15,995 bases of DNA, from positions 1 to 15,995 of the forward strand of contig QANA01000050.1 of assembly GCA_003149735.1 (NCBI GenBank). Direction: 5' to 3'. Position 1 is the stretch's first letter. Each line of letters begins with the position of its first letter. Made by a program: the position numbers and the translations under genes. Below, in pieces: positions 1 to 9,920 of this stretch. Source of the stretch: Clostridiales bacterium. Its GTDB lineage: Bacteria > Bacillota_A > Clostridia > Christensenellales > Christensenellaceae. The notes under the pieces were generated by a model. It searched no databases, was not told the origin of the DNA, and saw nothing but the letters and a program-made list of their open reading frames with translations.

Positions 1-192
1 TCTGGAAAGAACAATATTTTCGCGATGCTTCAATGCACCACCGGGCAGGCTTTCAAATGTTTTGCGCCCCATGATAATCGTTTTGTGCAACGTCATTTTA
101 CGAAAATATTTCATATCTCCGGGCAAATGCGTCAATAATCCGCCCTGGTATCCTATTCCCCAATTTTCATCTGCCGCTAAAATCAGATTCAT
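1..192 (-). CDS. folA: Dihydrofolate reductase, N-terminal part (cut by window edge)
   Basis: The frame starts at the ATG complementary to 190-192 and runs off the left edge after 64 codons. The product begins MNLILAADENWGIG and continues with LPGDMKYFRKMT and IIMGRKTFESLPGG. These match the N-terminal strand, the substrate-binding acidic helix (LPxDhxxF) and the NADPH-binding hIMGRKTxESh motif of dihydrofolate reductase, which reduces dihydrofolate to tetrahydrofolate in the cytoplasm. A GAGAGGT ribosome site lies in the short gap after the thyA stop. The start is 10 nt beyond that stop, so the two are almost certainly co-transcribed and probably translationally coupled. This makes sense because thymidylate synthase produces the dihydrofolate that this enzyme recycles. 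The identity is clear, but the C-terminal two thirds cannot be seen. Confidence 0.93.
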   Translation of the reverse strand, partial: MNLILAADENWGIGYQGGLLTHLPGDMKYFRKMTLHKTIIMGRKTFESLPGGALKHRENIVLSR

Positions 193-202
193 TTTTTACC
201 TC

Positions 203-1039
203 TCAAATCGCTACCGGAATTTTGCCTACCCCTTTCAGGCTTTGATAATCTTCCAGATAGACATTTTCCGTATTAAATGCATAAAAATCCGTAATACCTT
301 CCTCAATAACCAGTTTTGGTGCCGGCATGCATTCGTTTTCCCTTTCCAGCAGTTTTTCTACAATGGGTATATGTCGGTCATATATATGTGCATCGGCAAT
401 GACATGCAACAATTCCCCGGCTTCTAGCCCGCACGCCCGAGCGATCATGGACATCAGCGCTGCATATTGGCAGACATTCCAGCCGTTAGCAGTCAACATA
501 TCCTGAGAACGCTGATTCAAGATACAGTTCAATGTTTTTCCGCTGACATTAAATGTCATGCTGTAAGCACAGGGATATAACTGCATCGCATGAAGATCCT
601 CATGATTATAAAGATTTGTCAGAATACGCCGGCTTTGAGGATTATGTTTCAGGTCAAATAACACCCGATCCACTTGATCAAACATGCCTTCGCGATACTG
701 ATGTTTGATACCCAGCTGGTATCCGTAAGCCTTGCCAATCGTTCCCTTTTCATCTGCCCATTGATCCCAAATATGGCTGTGCAGATCGGCAATGCGATTG
801 GATTTTTTCTGCCAAATCCATAAAATCTCATCCAGAGCCGCTTTGAAATTGATTTTGCGCACTGTCAACATGGGAAATTCCTCTCTCAAATCATAACGAT
901 TGACAATGCCGAACAATTTAATGGTATGCGCCGGTTGGCCATCTTCCCACTTTGGCCGCACAGGGAAATCTTTATCCCATACTCCATTTTTTAAAATATC
1001 GCGACAATTCTGTAAAAAAATCGTATCCGCACGGCTCAT
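203..1039 (-). CDS. thyA: Thymidylate synthase
   Basis: This 278-residue enzyme methylates dUMP to dTMP using 5,10-methylene-tetrahydrofolate. Visible landmarks are the catalytic Cys157 in YPCAY, the phosphate-binding QRSQD motif (176-180), Asn188 in GWNVCQYA, the DAHIY dUMP-binding motif (216-220) and the classic PVAI carboxyl end. The start chosen is MSRADTIF, because an AGGAGG-type site lies about 6-7 nt upstream (complement of 1046-1053). The open frame extends 19 codons further upstream, but that stretch overlaps the promoter and lacks a ribosome site. Loop sequences differ from E. coli ThyA (for example TANGWN where E. coli has LGLPFN), as in several anaerobic Firmicutes. It is the first gene of a thyA-folA operon and has no sign of damage. 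Confidence 0.96.
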   Translation of the reverse strand: MSRADTIFLQNCRDILKNGVWDKDFPVRPKWEDGQPAHTIKLFGIVNRYDLREEFPMLTVRKINFKAALDEILWIWQKKSNRIADLHSHIWDQWADEKGTIGKAYGYQLGIKHQYREGMFDQVDRVLFDLKHNPQSRRILTNLYNHEDLHAMQLYPCAYSMTFNVSGKTLNCILNQRSQDMLTANGWNVCQYAALMSMIARACGLEAGELLHVIADAHIYDRHIPIVEKLLERENECMPAPKLVIEEGITDFYAFNTENVYLEDYQSLKGVGKIPVAI

Positions 1040-1067
1040 ATATCTTCCTCCTTTTCGTATATTTTCT

Positions 1068-1096
1068 ATTATAACGTAATTTACTCTATTTTTCAC
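1068..1096 (-). promoter_or_regulatory. Promoter of thyA-folA
   Basis: On the minus strand a perfect TATAAT box (complement of 1068-1073) has GTGAAA (complement of 1091-1096, 4 of 6 to TTGACA) exactly 17 nt upstream. It sits about 30 bp before the thyA start. The pattern is seen in the sequence; its activity is inferred. Confidence 0.6.
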
Positions 1097-1132
1097 CCTT
1101 CTTTTATTCTTTCTCCCATCCTTCTTTTTCCT

Positions 1133-1162
1133 TTCGCATTTTTTGCCGCTTTATGGTATGAT
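1133..1162 (+). promoter_or_regulatory. Probable promoter of the VanY-like gene
   Basis: TATGAT at 1157-1162 lies 30 bp before the ATG at 1192. A weak TTCGCA at 1133-1138 is 18 nt upstream of it. The -35 match is poor, so only the -10 carries weight. It is divergent from the thyA promoter. Confidence 0.4.
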
Positions 1163-1191
1163 AAAGGCACCAAGGAACAAGGAGTAAGTTT

Positions 1192-2148
1192 ATGCATCAG
1201 AAACGACCGGTGCGGCATACCCGCCCCGCTTCTTTAGAGCCACAACCCCGGCGCTATGATCGCCGACAAGCCAATTCACCTCTCATCCAGCGGAATCATA
1301 TCCGTTCATTCCGGCGCAGACAAAAAAGGAAACAATGGCCTGTTTATGTTTTGACTGCCGCAGCAGTTCTATTGTTATGCACGATTTTAGCCTTATTGAT
1401 TTTCCCCGGAAAACAAACCACAATACCTGTTGACGCCCAACAACATTCCTCTGAGCTGCAGTCGCAGCCTTCCTTGCTTCCGCCCAATTCTTCAGATATT
1501 GCTTCGCAGGTAAATGCTGAATGGGAACACGCCTATCAAACTGCTTCACAGGTCAAATTGGTTAATTTTGATCATCCCAATTACGAAGATCCCGATGACC
1601 TGATCTCTCTGGAGGGATTACTCCCAAAATCAGTCACCATCAATGCCGGCGCAACTCTTTTGGCAGAACCTGCCGCACATGCGCTTAAAGAATTGTTTGA
1701 AGCTGCTGAAGCCGATGGCATTACTACATTCATTGTCAACAGTGCTTATCGCGATCGGGCGACACAACAAAGCTTCTGGGACAATCGGATTGCCCAGGAT
1801 CCTTCTTACGGAGATGATGTTTATGCCAATCCCGTCAAAACCGTACCTGCAACAGCCAGCGAACATTGCACCGGTCTGGCAGTAGATATTCTCTGCGATT
1901 CCGTCCCGCATGGTACCGCCGATTATAAAGATACTCAGGAAGCCCAATGGCTGGCCACCAATGCGCATCTTTATGGCTTTATTCTGCGCTATCCGGAAGG
2001 AAAACAATCGGTAACCGGCGTTATGTTTGAGCCATGGCACTATCGCTATGTAGGAAAAGAAGCCGCTTCCGATATTTATGCCAGCGGCCTTTGCCTGGAA
2101 GAGTATCTGGCGTCTTTTCACTTACCCTTGGAAGAAAGTGATTCTTAA
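1192..2148 (+). CDS. VanY-type D-alanyl-D-alanine carboxypeptidase, membrane-anchored
   Basis: This 318-residue protein has an Arg/Gln-rich basic cytoplasmic head (1-48), one transmembrane helix (about 50-71), a Ser/Gln/Pro linker (75-105) and an extracellular VanY/M15 peptidase domain (about 140-300). The zinc and catalytic motifs are intact: SAYRDRATQ (184-192), SEHCTGLAVD (223-232, ligands His225 and Asp232) and EPWHYRY (280-286, catalytic Glu280, ligand His283). Such enzymes remove the terminal D-Ala from peptidoglycan stem peptides. An AAGGAG site (1179-1184) sits 7 nt before the ATG. No vanR/S/H/A/X genes are nearby, so a wall-maturation role is more likely than glycopeptide resistance. 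L,D-cleaving activity, as in the LdcB/DacB branch, cannot be excluded. An intrinsic terminator follows at once. Confidence 0.9.
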   Translation: MHQKRPVRHTRPASLEPQPRRYDRRQANSPLIQRNHIRSFRRRQKRKQWPVYVLTAAAVLLLCTILALLIFPGKQTTIPVDAQQHSSELQSQPSLLPPNSSDIASQVNAEWEHAYQTASQVKLVNFDHPNYEDPDDLISLEGLLPKSVTINAGATLLAEPAAHALKELFEAAEADGITTFIVNSAYRDRATQQSFWDNRIAQDPSYGDDVYANPVKTVPATASEHCTGLAVDILCDSVPHGTADYKDTQEAQWLATNAHLYGFILRYPEGKQSVTGVMFEPWHYRYVGKEAASDIYASGLCLEEYLASFHLPLEESDS

Positions 2149-2165
2149 AACAGTTGTTTTCTGCT

Positions 2166-2208
2166 GCCCATATACGGAAAATTCCGCATATGGGCGTATT
2201 TTTTTTCT
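2166..2208 (+). terminator. Intrinsic terminator after the VanY-like gene
   Basis: Arms at 2166-2179 and 2182-2195 pair over 14 positions with a single A/C mismatch. They are followed by a run of T (2199-2206) interrupted only later by C. It lies 18 nt after the stop codon. Confidence 0.85.
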
Positions 2209-2213
2209 TTCTC

Positions 2214-2224
2214 TATGATACAAT
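2214..2224 (+). promoter_or_regulatory. Possible -10 region for the capA-like/tag unit
   Basis: TATGATACAAT contains two overlapping -10-like hexamers (TATGAT and TACAAT) 34-44 bp before the capA-like ATG. No convincing -35 is present, because that position falls in the terminator hairpin and T-tract. The call is therefore tentative. Confidence 0.35.
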
Positions 2225-2257
2225 GGAGGTAGAATCCACCAAAGGAGGTCGATACCC

Positions 2258-3400
2258 ATGCAATATCTGCGGCGCCTGATGGCATTATTGCTCTGCATTC
2301 TATTGTGTATTCCCACCCTGGCCAGCTCCGCTGCCCTCTTGCCGGATGCAGAAGCAAACCTTGTTCTTACCGGAGATATCATGTGTCTGGCCGGGCAGCT
2401 AAGCGCAGCCAAAGTAAATGGCGGATGGGATTTTGATTATGCATTTTCCGGCATTTCTCCCATTCTGCAAGGTGCAGATTTTGCCATAGGCAATCTGGAA
2501 GTTCCTCTGGCCGGCGCTGACCGCGGCGTGACTGCTTATCATCAGGAAGGAGATCCCATTCTCAATGCGCCCGACGAATTTGCGGATGCTGTAGCCGCAG
2601 CCGGATTCGACATGGTTGTCACTGCCAATAATCACGCCTTTGACATGGGAGATACCGGACGTGAGCGCACGCTCCAGCAGTTGGATCTACGCGGCATTTA
2701 TCACAGCGGGACCTATGCTTCCTCTTATATGCAATGCAATACACCAATTATTGAAATTAACGGCATTTCGGTAGCAATTCTCTCCTATACGCAATTTGTC
2801 AATACCGGTACGGATGCTTACAAAAAAAGTGGTCAGCTTTACAAAATGAATCTGTTGGATTTAGCGCAAATCCAGCAGGATATTGCCGACGCAAAGAAAC
2901 GGCATGCAGAATTTGTTTTACTCTATGTTCATTGGGGAAGTGAAAACACCAACACTCCCAACGCTTATCAATTGGAGATGGCACAGCAACTGGCAGATTT
3001 GGGCGCCGATGCAATTATCGGGAGCCACGCCCATGCCATACAACCGACAGAATATCTCACTGCGGCAGACGGCAGAAAGGTGTTTTGTATTTATTCCATG
3101 GGCAATTTCATTTCCAGTATGCCGCGCGAGATCAACCAGGATGCGCTATTGCTTAATTTGCTTCTGGTGCGCACAAAAGGAAAAGTAAGTTTAGAACAAG
3201 TTTCTTATATGTGTGTTACAGGCGGCACCCGGGAGGGCAAACAATTCGCTGCTTTGCCCTCCCGCCTTACCCTGCAGGCTAATCATCAAGTAAGTAAAAT
3301 GCAGGCTTCTATTCAGCGTATTAATGCTATTCTTGCATCTGTCATTACAGAAGAAACCTGCTTTTCTTACGCAGATTATGGAGATTTTTATGGAGAATAA
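2258..3400 (+). CDS. CapA-family (PGA_cap) secreted metallophosphatase-like protein
   Basis: The 380-residue product has a Sec signal peptide (two Arg, then hydrophobic 7-22, cleavage near LASSA). The mature part has the CapA/PgsA calcineurin-like fold motifs: LTGDIM (37-42), GNLEVPLAG (78-86), TANNHAFDMG (122-131), VHWGSE (224-229) and GSHAHAIQP (255-263). Asp40, Glu81, Asn125, His126, His225, His257 and His259 are plausible metal ligands. The family includes the poly-gamma-glutamate capsule protein CapA, but no capB/capC partners occur here. Capsule synthesis is thus not supported, and an extracytoplasmic phosphoesterase of unknown substrate is the safer reading. The AAAGGAGGT site (2241-2249) is nearly perfect, 8 nt before the ATG. 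The gene overlaps the next one by 11 nt. Confidence 0.88.
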   Translation: MQYLRRLMALLLCILLCIPTLASSAALLPDAEANLVLTGDIMCLAGQLSAAKVNGGWDFDYAFSGISPILQGADFAIGNLEVPLAGADRGVTAYHQEGDPILNAPDEFADAVAAAGFDMVVTANNHAFDMGDTGRERTLQQLDLRGIYHSGTYASSYMQCNTPIIEINGISVAILSYTQFVNTGTDAYKKSGQLYKMNLLDLAQIQQDIADAKKRHAEFVLLYVHWGSENTNTPNAYQLEMAQQLADLGADAIIGSHAHAIQPTEYLTAADGRKVFCIYSMGNFISSMPREINQDALLLNLLLVRTKGKVSLEQVSYMCVTGGTREGKQFAALPSRLTLQANHQVSKMQASIQRINAILASVITEETCFSYADYGDFYGE

Positions 3401-3914
3401 ATCATTTTGTCGCTGTAGTTGGGTCAAAGATGCCCTGCTTCTTGACTATCACGATATGATATATGGCCGTCGCCGCCAGACAGACCACCAGCTTTTTGCC
3501 AAGCTTTGCCTGGAAGGATTCCAGGCAGGGCTTTCCTGGCGTACTGTATTAGCCAAGCAACCTGCCTTTGAGCAGGTGTTTGCGGAATTCAATCCACAGA
3601 TTTGCGCCACTTTGGAAGATGCTTATCTGGATTCCCTGATGCTGAATCCTTCCATCATCCGCAATCGCCGCAAAATTTATGCAGTACGCAGCAACGCCCG
3701 GGCGCTATTGCAGCATTATGCGAAGCCAAATTCTTTTTATGAACTGGTCTATAGCGGCATTTCCCCACAGGCGTTGAGCCTGCTGCTCAAAAAACAGGGC
3801 TTTTCTTTTTGTGGCCCTACCATCTGCGAATCCTTCCTCATGAGTGTCGGTGCCATGGAAGCGCACGAGCCGCAATGCTATCTATATGGCGCATGGCTTT
3901 CTGCTGGCAGATAA
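3390..3914 (+). CDS. tag: DNA-3-methyladenine glycosylase I
   Basis: This 174-residue base-excision enzyme removes 3-methyladenine from DNA. It shows the Tag hallmarks: CRCSWV (7-12), DYHDMIYG (19-26), LEGFQAGLSW (41-50, catalytic Glu42), RNRRKI (91-96), KKQGFSFCGPTICESF (134-149) and AHEPQC (158-163). The zinc-snap ligands of E. coli Tag map to Cys9, His21, His159 and Cys163. The start overlaps the capA-like stop (ATGGAGAATAA), with GGAG at 3380-3383 giving 6-nt spacing, so translation is coupled. The in-frame upstream ATG at 3378 lacks a ribosome site. The segment before KKQG is about 15-20 residues shorter than in the E. coli enzyme. All catalytic and metal residues are kept, so it should be active. 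Confidence 0.94.
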   Translation: MENKSFCRCSWVKDALLLDYHDMIYGRRRQTDHQLFAKLCLEGFQAGLSWRTVLAKQPAFEQVFAEFNPQICATLEDAYLDSLMLNPSIIRNRRKIYAVRSNARALLQHYAKPNSFYELVYSGISPQALSLLLKKQGFSFCGPTICESFLMSVGAMEAHEPQCYLYGAWLSAGR

Positions 3915-3920
3915 TCTTTT
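3899..3920 (+). terminator. Weak candidate terminator of tag
   Basis: TCTGC (3899-3903) can pair with GCAGA (3906-3910) across the end of tag, followed by CTTTTT. The stem is only 5 bp with a 2-nt loop, so this is poor evidence. It is the only hairpin-plus-T pattern seen between tag and the nifJ promoter. Confidence 0.2.
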
Positions 3921-3945
3921 TACAGCTCCGGGCCAATCCCTTTAC

Positions 3946-3975
3946 TTGACTATAAAAGTACATATATTATATAAT
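3946..3975 (+). promoter_or_regulatory. Strong sigma-A-type promoter of nifJ
   Basis: TTGACT (3946-3951, 5 of 6) and a perfect TATAAT (3970-3975) are separated by 18 nt. This is the best promoter in the window and predicts a start near 3982, hence a 5' leader of about 135 nt. Confidence 0.8.
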
Positions 3976-3990
3976 AGAAATGTTGAGTTT

Positions 3991-7645
<3,655 letters not shown>

Positions 7646-7652
7646 ATCATTT

Positions 7653-7697
7653 AATTTCAAAAAAGCTATTCGCAATGCGAATAGCTTTTTTGAAATT
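7653..7697 (+). terminator. Bidirectional-type terminator after nifJ
   Basis: A perfect 21-bp inverted repeat (7653-7673 with 7677-7697) surrounds a 3-nt AAT loop. It carries six A in the left arm and six T in the right arm. It begins 7 nt after the nifJ stop. The right arm also contains the -35 box of the next gene. Confidence 0.9.
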
Positions 7698-7718
7698 CCC
7701 TCAACTATACTTTATATT
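7690..7718 (+). promoter_or_regulatory. Promoter of the EcsC-like/SHOCT gene
   Basis: TTGAAA (7690-7695) and TATATT (7713-7718) are separated by exactly 17 nt, each matching consensus at 5 of 6. The -35 lies inside the 3' arm of the nifJ terminator. The predicted leader is about 127 nt. Confidence 0.65.
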
Positions 7719-7719
7719 A

Positions 7720-7791
7720 ATTATTAAGTGAATAATCAATAAATTTAAAGACCAATTTTGAATTATAAATTTGCGTAAGTAATTTCGCAAA
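7720..7791 (+). repeat. Two short inverted repeats in the leader of the SHOCT gene
   Basis: ATTATT/AATAAT (7720-7725 and 7731-7736) lies at the predicted transcription start. TTTGCG/CGCAAA (7770-7775 and 7786-7791) lies further downstream. Both have 6-bp arms in very AT-rich DNA. They could be operators or RNA hairpins, and chance is possible, especially for the first. Confidence 0.3.
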
Positions 7792-7852
7792 AATTACAAC
7801 ACCTGTTATGAAGTCATCTTCAAATCATATAAATTATAGAGGAGTTCTTATC

Positions 7853-8872
7853 ATGAATGTACCACAAAGCAATACCGGAAAAGAAATTGCATTAGAAAGT
7901 ATTATTATTTCTGCAATCCAAATTCCCGGCGTCAAAGTCAATCGCAGTGTGTTTTTAAAAGAGATTTTTGCTACAGAAGATATCTCACTTTCAGATATTG
8001 TGGAATACGGACCAATAAGTGCAAACATTCCGCAAGAAAAATTAAACTCTTTAGCCAATAAATTGATTTTAAAGCGTACCAGCTACTCTTCTGCAGCTTC
8101 CTTTATAGCAGGTATTCCTGGGGGCCTTGCTATGGCAGCCACAATACCATTGGATGTTATGCAATTTTTTGGCATGTCTTTGCGACTGGCACAGGAATTA
8201 TCTTATCTCTATGGTGCTAACGATCTTTGGCAGGATGGGCAAATCGATGATGAAAAAGTAAAAAATCAATTATTATTATATTGTGGCGTTATGTTTGGTG
8301 TTTCCGGTGCTATTTCCGGAGTACGCGTTCTTTCCACACAAATTGCCAAGACAACTTTAAAAAAGCTTCCACAAAAAGCCTTAACAAAGACCTTTTGGTA
8401 TCCAATTATTAAGCAGATCGGCAAAGCATTTAGCATTAAAGTGACAAAATCAACCGTTGCTCAGGGTATTTCAAAAACGATTCCGATCATTGGTGGAGTT
8501 ATCTCGGGAAGTCTAAATTTTGCTTCTATGCTCCCTATGGCAAACAGGCTGCAAGCTGCGCTTGATAGTGCTGCTTTCAACTATTCAGAAGAAGATTTTG
8601 AAAAAGATATTCTTGAAATCGAAAATTTTTCTGAAACAAACATTGAAGAAGAAAACAACAAGAAGAATATAAAAAACAAAATTGTCGAAGGTAGCAAAAA
8701 GACAATCAATAATCTTTCTGGTATCTTTTCAAAGAAAAAGACGACAGTCGAGCCGCAGAAAACAGATTTTTTTGAGAGCATCAAAAAATTATCTGAACTT
8801 AAAGAAAGCGGTATTCTTACACAAGAGGAATTCGAAACCAAAAAAGCAGAATTACTTGCCAAAATTCAATAG
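7853..8872 (+). CDS. EcsC-like protein with C-terminal SHOCT domain, function unknown
   Basis: This 339-residue protein has no signal peptide. Residues 81-121 (SFIAGIPGGLAMAATIPLD, then LRLAQELSYLYG) and 207-232 (KTIPIIGGVISGSLNFAS) resemble the hydrophobic signature segments of the EcsC family, with a further hydrophobic stretch at 142-160. A Lys/Glu/Asn-rich low-complexity linker (about 243-303) leads to a clear SHOCT helix pair (308-337: LSELKESGILTQEEFETKKAELL), an oligomerisation or protein-binding module. The start was set at the second ATG because AGAGGAG (7838-7844) is 8 nt upstream; the ATG at 7808 has no such site. The gene is clearly more AT-rich than nifJ and richer in AAA/AAT/ATT codons, which suggests a separate history. 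It is transcribed alone. Membrane association is inferred; no enzymatic residues were recognised. Confidence 0.75.
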   Translation: MNVPQSNTGKEIALESIIISAIQIPGVKVNRSVFLKEIFATEDISLSDIVEYGPISANIPQEKLNSLANKLILKRTSYSSAASFIAGIPGGLAMAATIPLDVMQFFGMSLRLAQELSYLYGANDLWQDGQIDDEKVKNQLLLYCGVMFGVSGAISGVRVLSTQIAKTTLKKLPQKALTKTFWYPIIKQIGKAFSIKVTKSTVAQGISKTIPIIGGVISGSLNFASMLPMANRLQAALDSAAFNYSEEDFEKDILEIENFSETNIEEENNKKNIKNKIVEGSKKTINNLSGIFSKKKTTVEPQKTDFFESIKKLSELKESGILTQEEFETKKAELLAKIQ

Positions 8873-8885
8873 TCACATTTCACAT

Positions 8886-8930
8886 AATATAAAGAAGGAA
8901 GCAATAAAAAATTGCTTCCTTCTTTATATT
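8886..8930. terminator. Perfect 20-bp hairpin between convergent genes
   Basis: Arms 8886-8905 and 8911-8930 pair perfectly around five A. It starts 13 nt after the SHOCT gene stop and lies 21 nt beyond the stop of the minus-strand kinase gene. The flanking T-tracts are short, but the position between convergent genes fits a shared terminator. Confidence 0.75.
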
Positions 8931-8951
8931 TCCACCTTTAAATATACCTTT

Positions 8952-9785
8952 TTACCGTTCTTGTAAGCGCATCACTGTACAATGTACCTTTCCATCCAGA
9001 ATCGACTCCAAATCATATTTTGCATTGGCAATGATTACTTCCGTTCCATTCTCAATTGCCTGTTTTGCATAAATCAACTTTGCCTTAGCGCCATTAGCTC
9101 CCACGCGCGATGCCCCTTTACAGTAAGTAATCGCCTCATCGATTTTTGCTTCCAGTTCCTGTACCGTCTGTCCGCTGATTTCCTCAATCAGCGTAGAAGG
9201 ATCCTGTACATCCCGGTAAATACCATCTGCAGAAGTCAATATGACCAGCTTCTTTGCACCAACCAGCGTTGCGACGACTGCTGCCGTTTCATCGTTGTCG
9301 ACACATTCCACAACCGCCGAGCTTTCTTTCCGCAATGCAGCAATCTCCATACGGCGCGTTTCTTCATCACTTAACGGATCGTTATAATTGACAATCGGAA
9401 TTGCATTCTGATTAGCCGCCCGATAAAAAAATCTCCGCAAATGTTCTGCCTTTTCCTTATCATTAAAATGTGTATGTTCTACCAACACCTGCCGTACCGA
9501 ATATTTGGGATCTACAAACTGTCGATAAAGCGACATCAAAATTGCCTGCCCCTGTGCAGAATAATCAGTCTTTATCTCTTCCAAATCCCCGCGAAGTTCG
9601 CTTCCCGTACGATGCAGATAATCAATCCGTCCAATCTCTGTAGCACCGGAGCTCACCAAAATATATCCGGGGCGCAAAGCTCTGGCCAGGTTGCAAATGC
9701 GATTATAATCAATATCATTGGCCTCTTCCTGTATCATCGCCATGGACCCGATTTTTACTACCACATCAAAATTAAGATTTTTCAC
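8952..9785 (-). CDS. Divergent glutamate 5-kinase-like amino acid kinase
   Basis: This 277-residue amino-acid-kinase fold protein aligns through its length with glutamate 5-kinase (ProB), lacking the PUA domain. Landmarks are VVVKIGS (8-14, Lys11), VSSGATEIG (44-52), IPIVNYNDPLSDEE (129-142, for IPIINENDxV), VDNDETAAVVATLVGA (162-177, for GDNDxLSAxVAxxIGA), LTSADGIY (183-190, for LTDVDGLY) and VGANGAKAKL (228-237, for VGTGGMxTKL). Several usually invariant residues are replaced. No proA lies in the window. It may be a true proline-pathway kinase or a paralogue acting on another acid. The start codon is GTG, supported by GGAGGAG 5 nt upstream (complement of 9791-9797). The gene has its own promoter and appears monocistronic. 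Confidence 0.8.
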   Translation of the reverse strand: MKNLNFDVVVKIGSMAMIQEEANDIDYNRICNLARALRPGYILVSSGATEIGRIDYLHRTGSELRGDLEEIKTDYSAQGQAILMSLYRQFVDPKYSVRQVLVEHTHFNDKEKAEHLRRFFYRAANQNAIPIVNYNDPLSDEETRRMEIAALRKESSAVVECVDNDETAAVVATLVGAKKLVILTSADGIYRDVQDPSTLIEEISGQTVQELEAKIDEAITYCKGASRVGANGAKAKLIYAKQAIENGTEVIIANAKYDLESILDGKVHCTVMRLQER

Positions 9786-9830
9786 GTTTTCTCCTCCGGT
9801 ACCTAACTGTTCCCTTGTGTAATCGTCTCA

Positions 9831-9859
9831 ATTATACTATTCTATGCTTTCGGAAGCAA
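9831..9859 (-). promoter_or_regulatory. Promoter of the ProB-like kinase gene
   Basis: On the minus strand, TTGCTT (complement of 9854-9859) is followed after 17 nt by a perfect TATAAT (complement of 9831-9836), about 46 bp before the GTG start. Confidence 0.6.
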
Positions 9860-9870
9860 CCGCCTTTTAT

Positions 9871-9901
9871 AAAAAAAGTGCCGCACAAGACGTGCGGCAC
9901 T
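9871..9901 (-). terminator. Intrinsic terminator of the CARDB-like gene
   Basis: A perfect 10-bp GC-rich stem (9877-9886 with 9892-9901) with a 5-nt loop is followed, on the minus strand, by seven T (complement of 9871-9877). It begins 19 nt after the stop codon and ends before the kinase promoter. Confidence 0.9.
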
Positions 9902-9920
9902 GCTTACCTGTTGCGTATCT

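Noticed and set aside
1192..2148. Vancomycin-resistance cluster, because of the VanY-type domain
   Set aside because: No vanH, vanA-type ligase, vanX or two-component genes flank it; VanY-type carboxypeptidases are common wall enzymes.
2258..3400. Poly-gamma-glutamate capsule locus
   Set aside because: Only the CapA-like protein is present; no capB, capC or capD equivalents are adjacent.
7653..8930. Transposon with the two flanking hairpins as terminal inverted repeats
   Set aside because: The 21-bp and 20-bp hairpins differ in sequence, no target duplication was seen and no transposase is present; they are better read as terminators.
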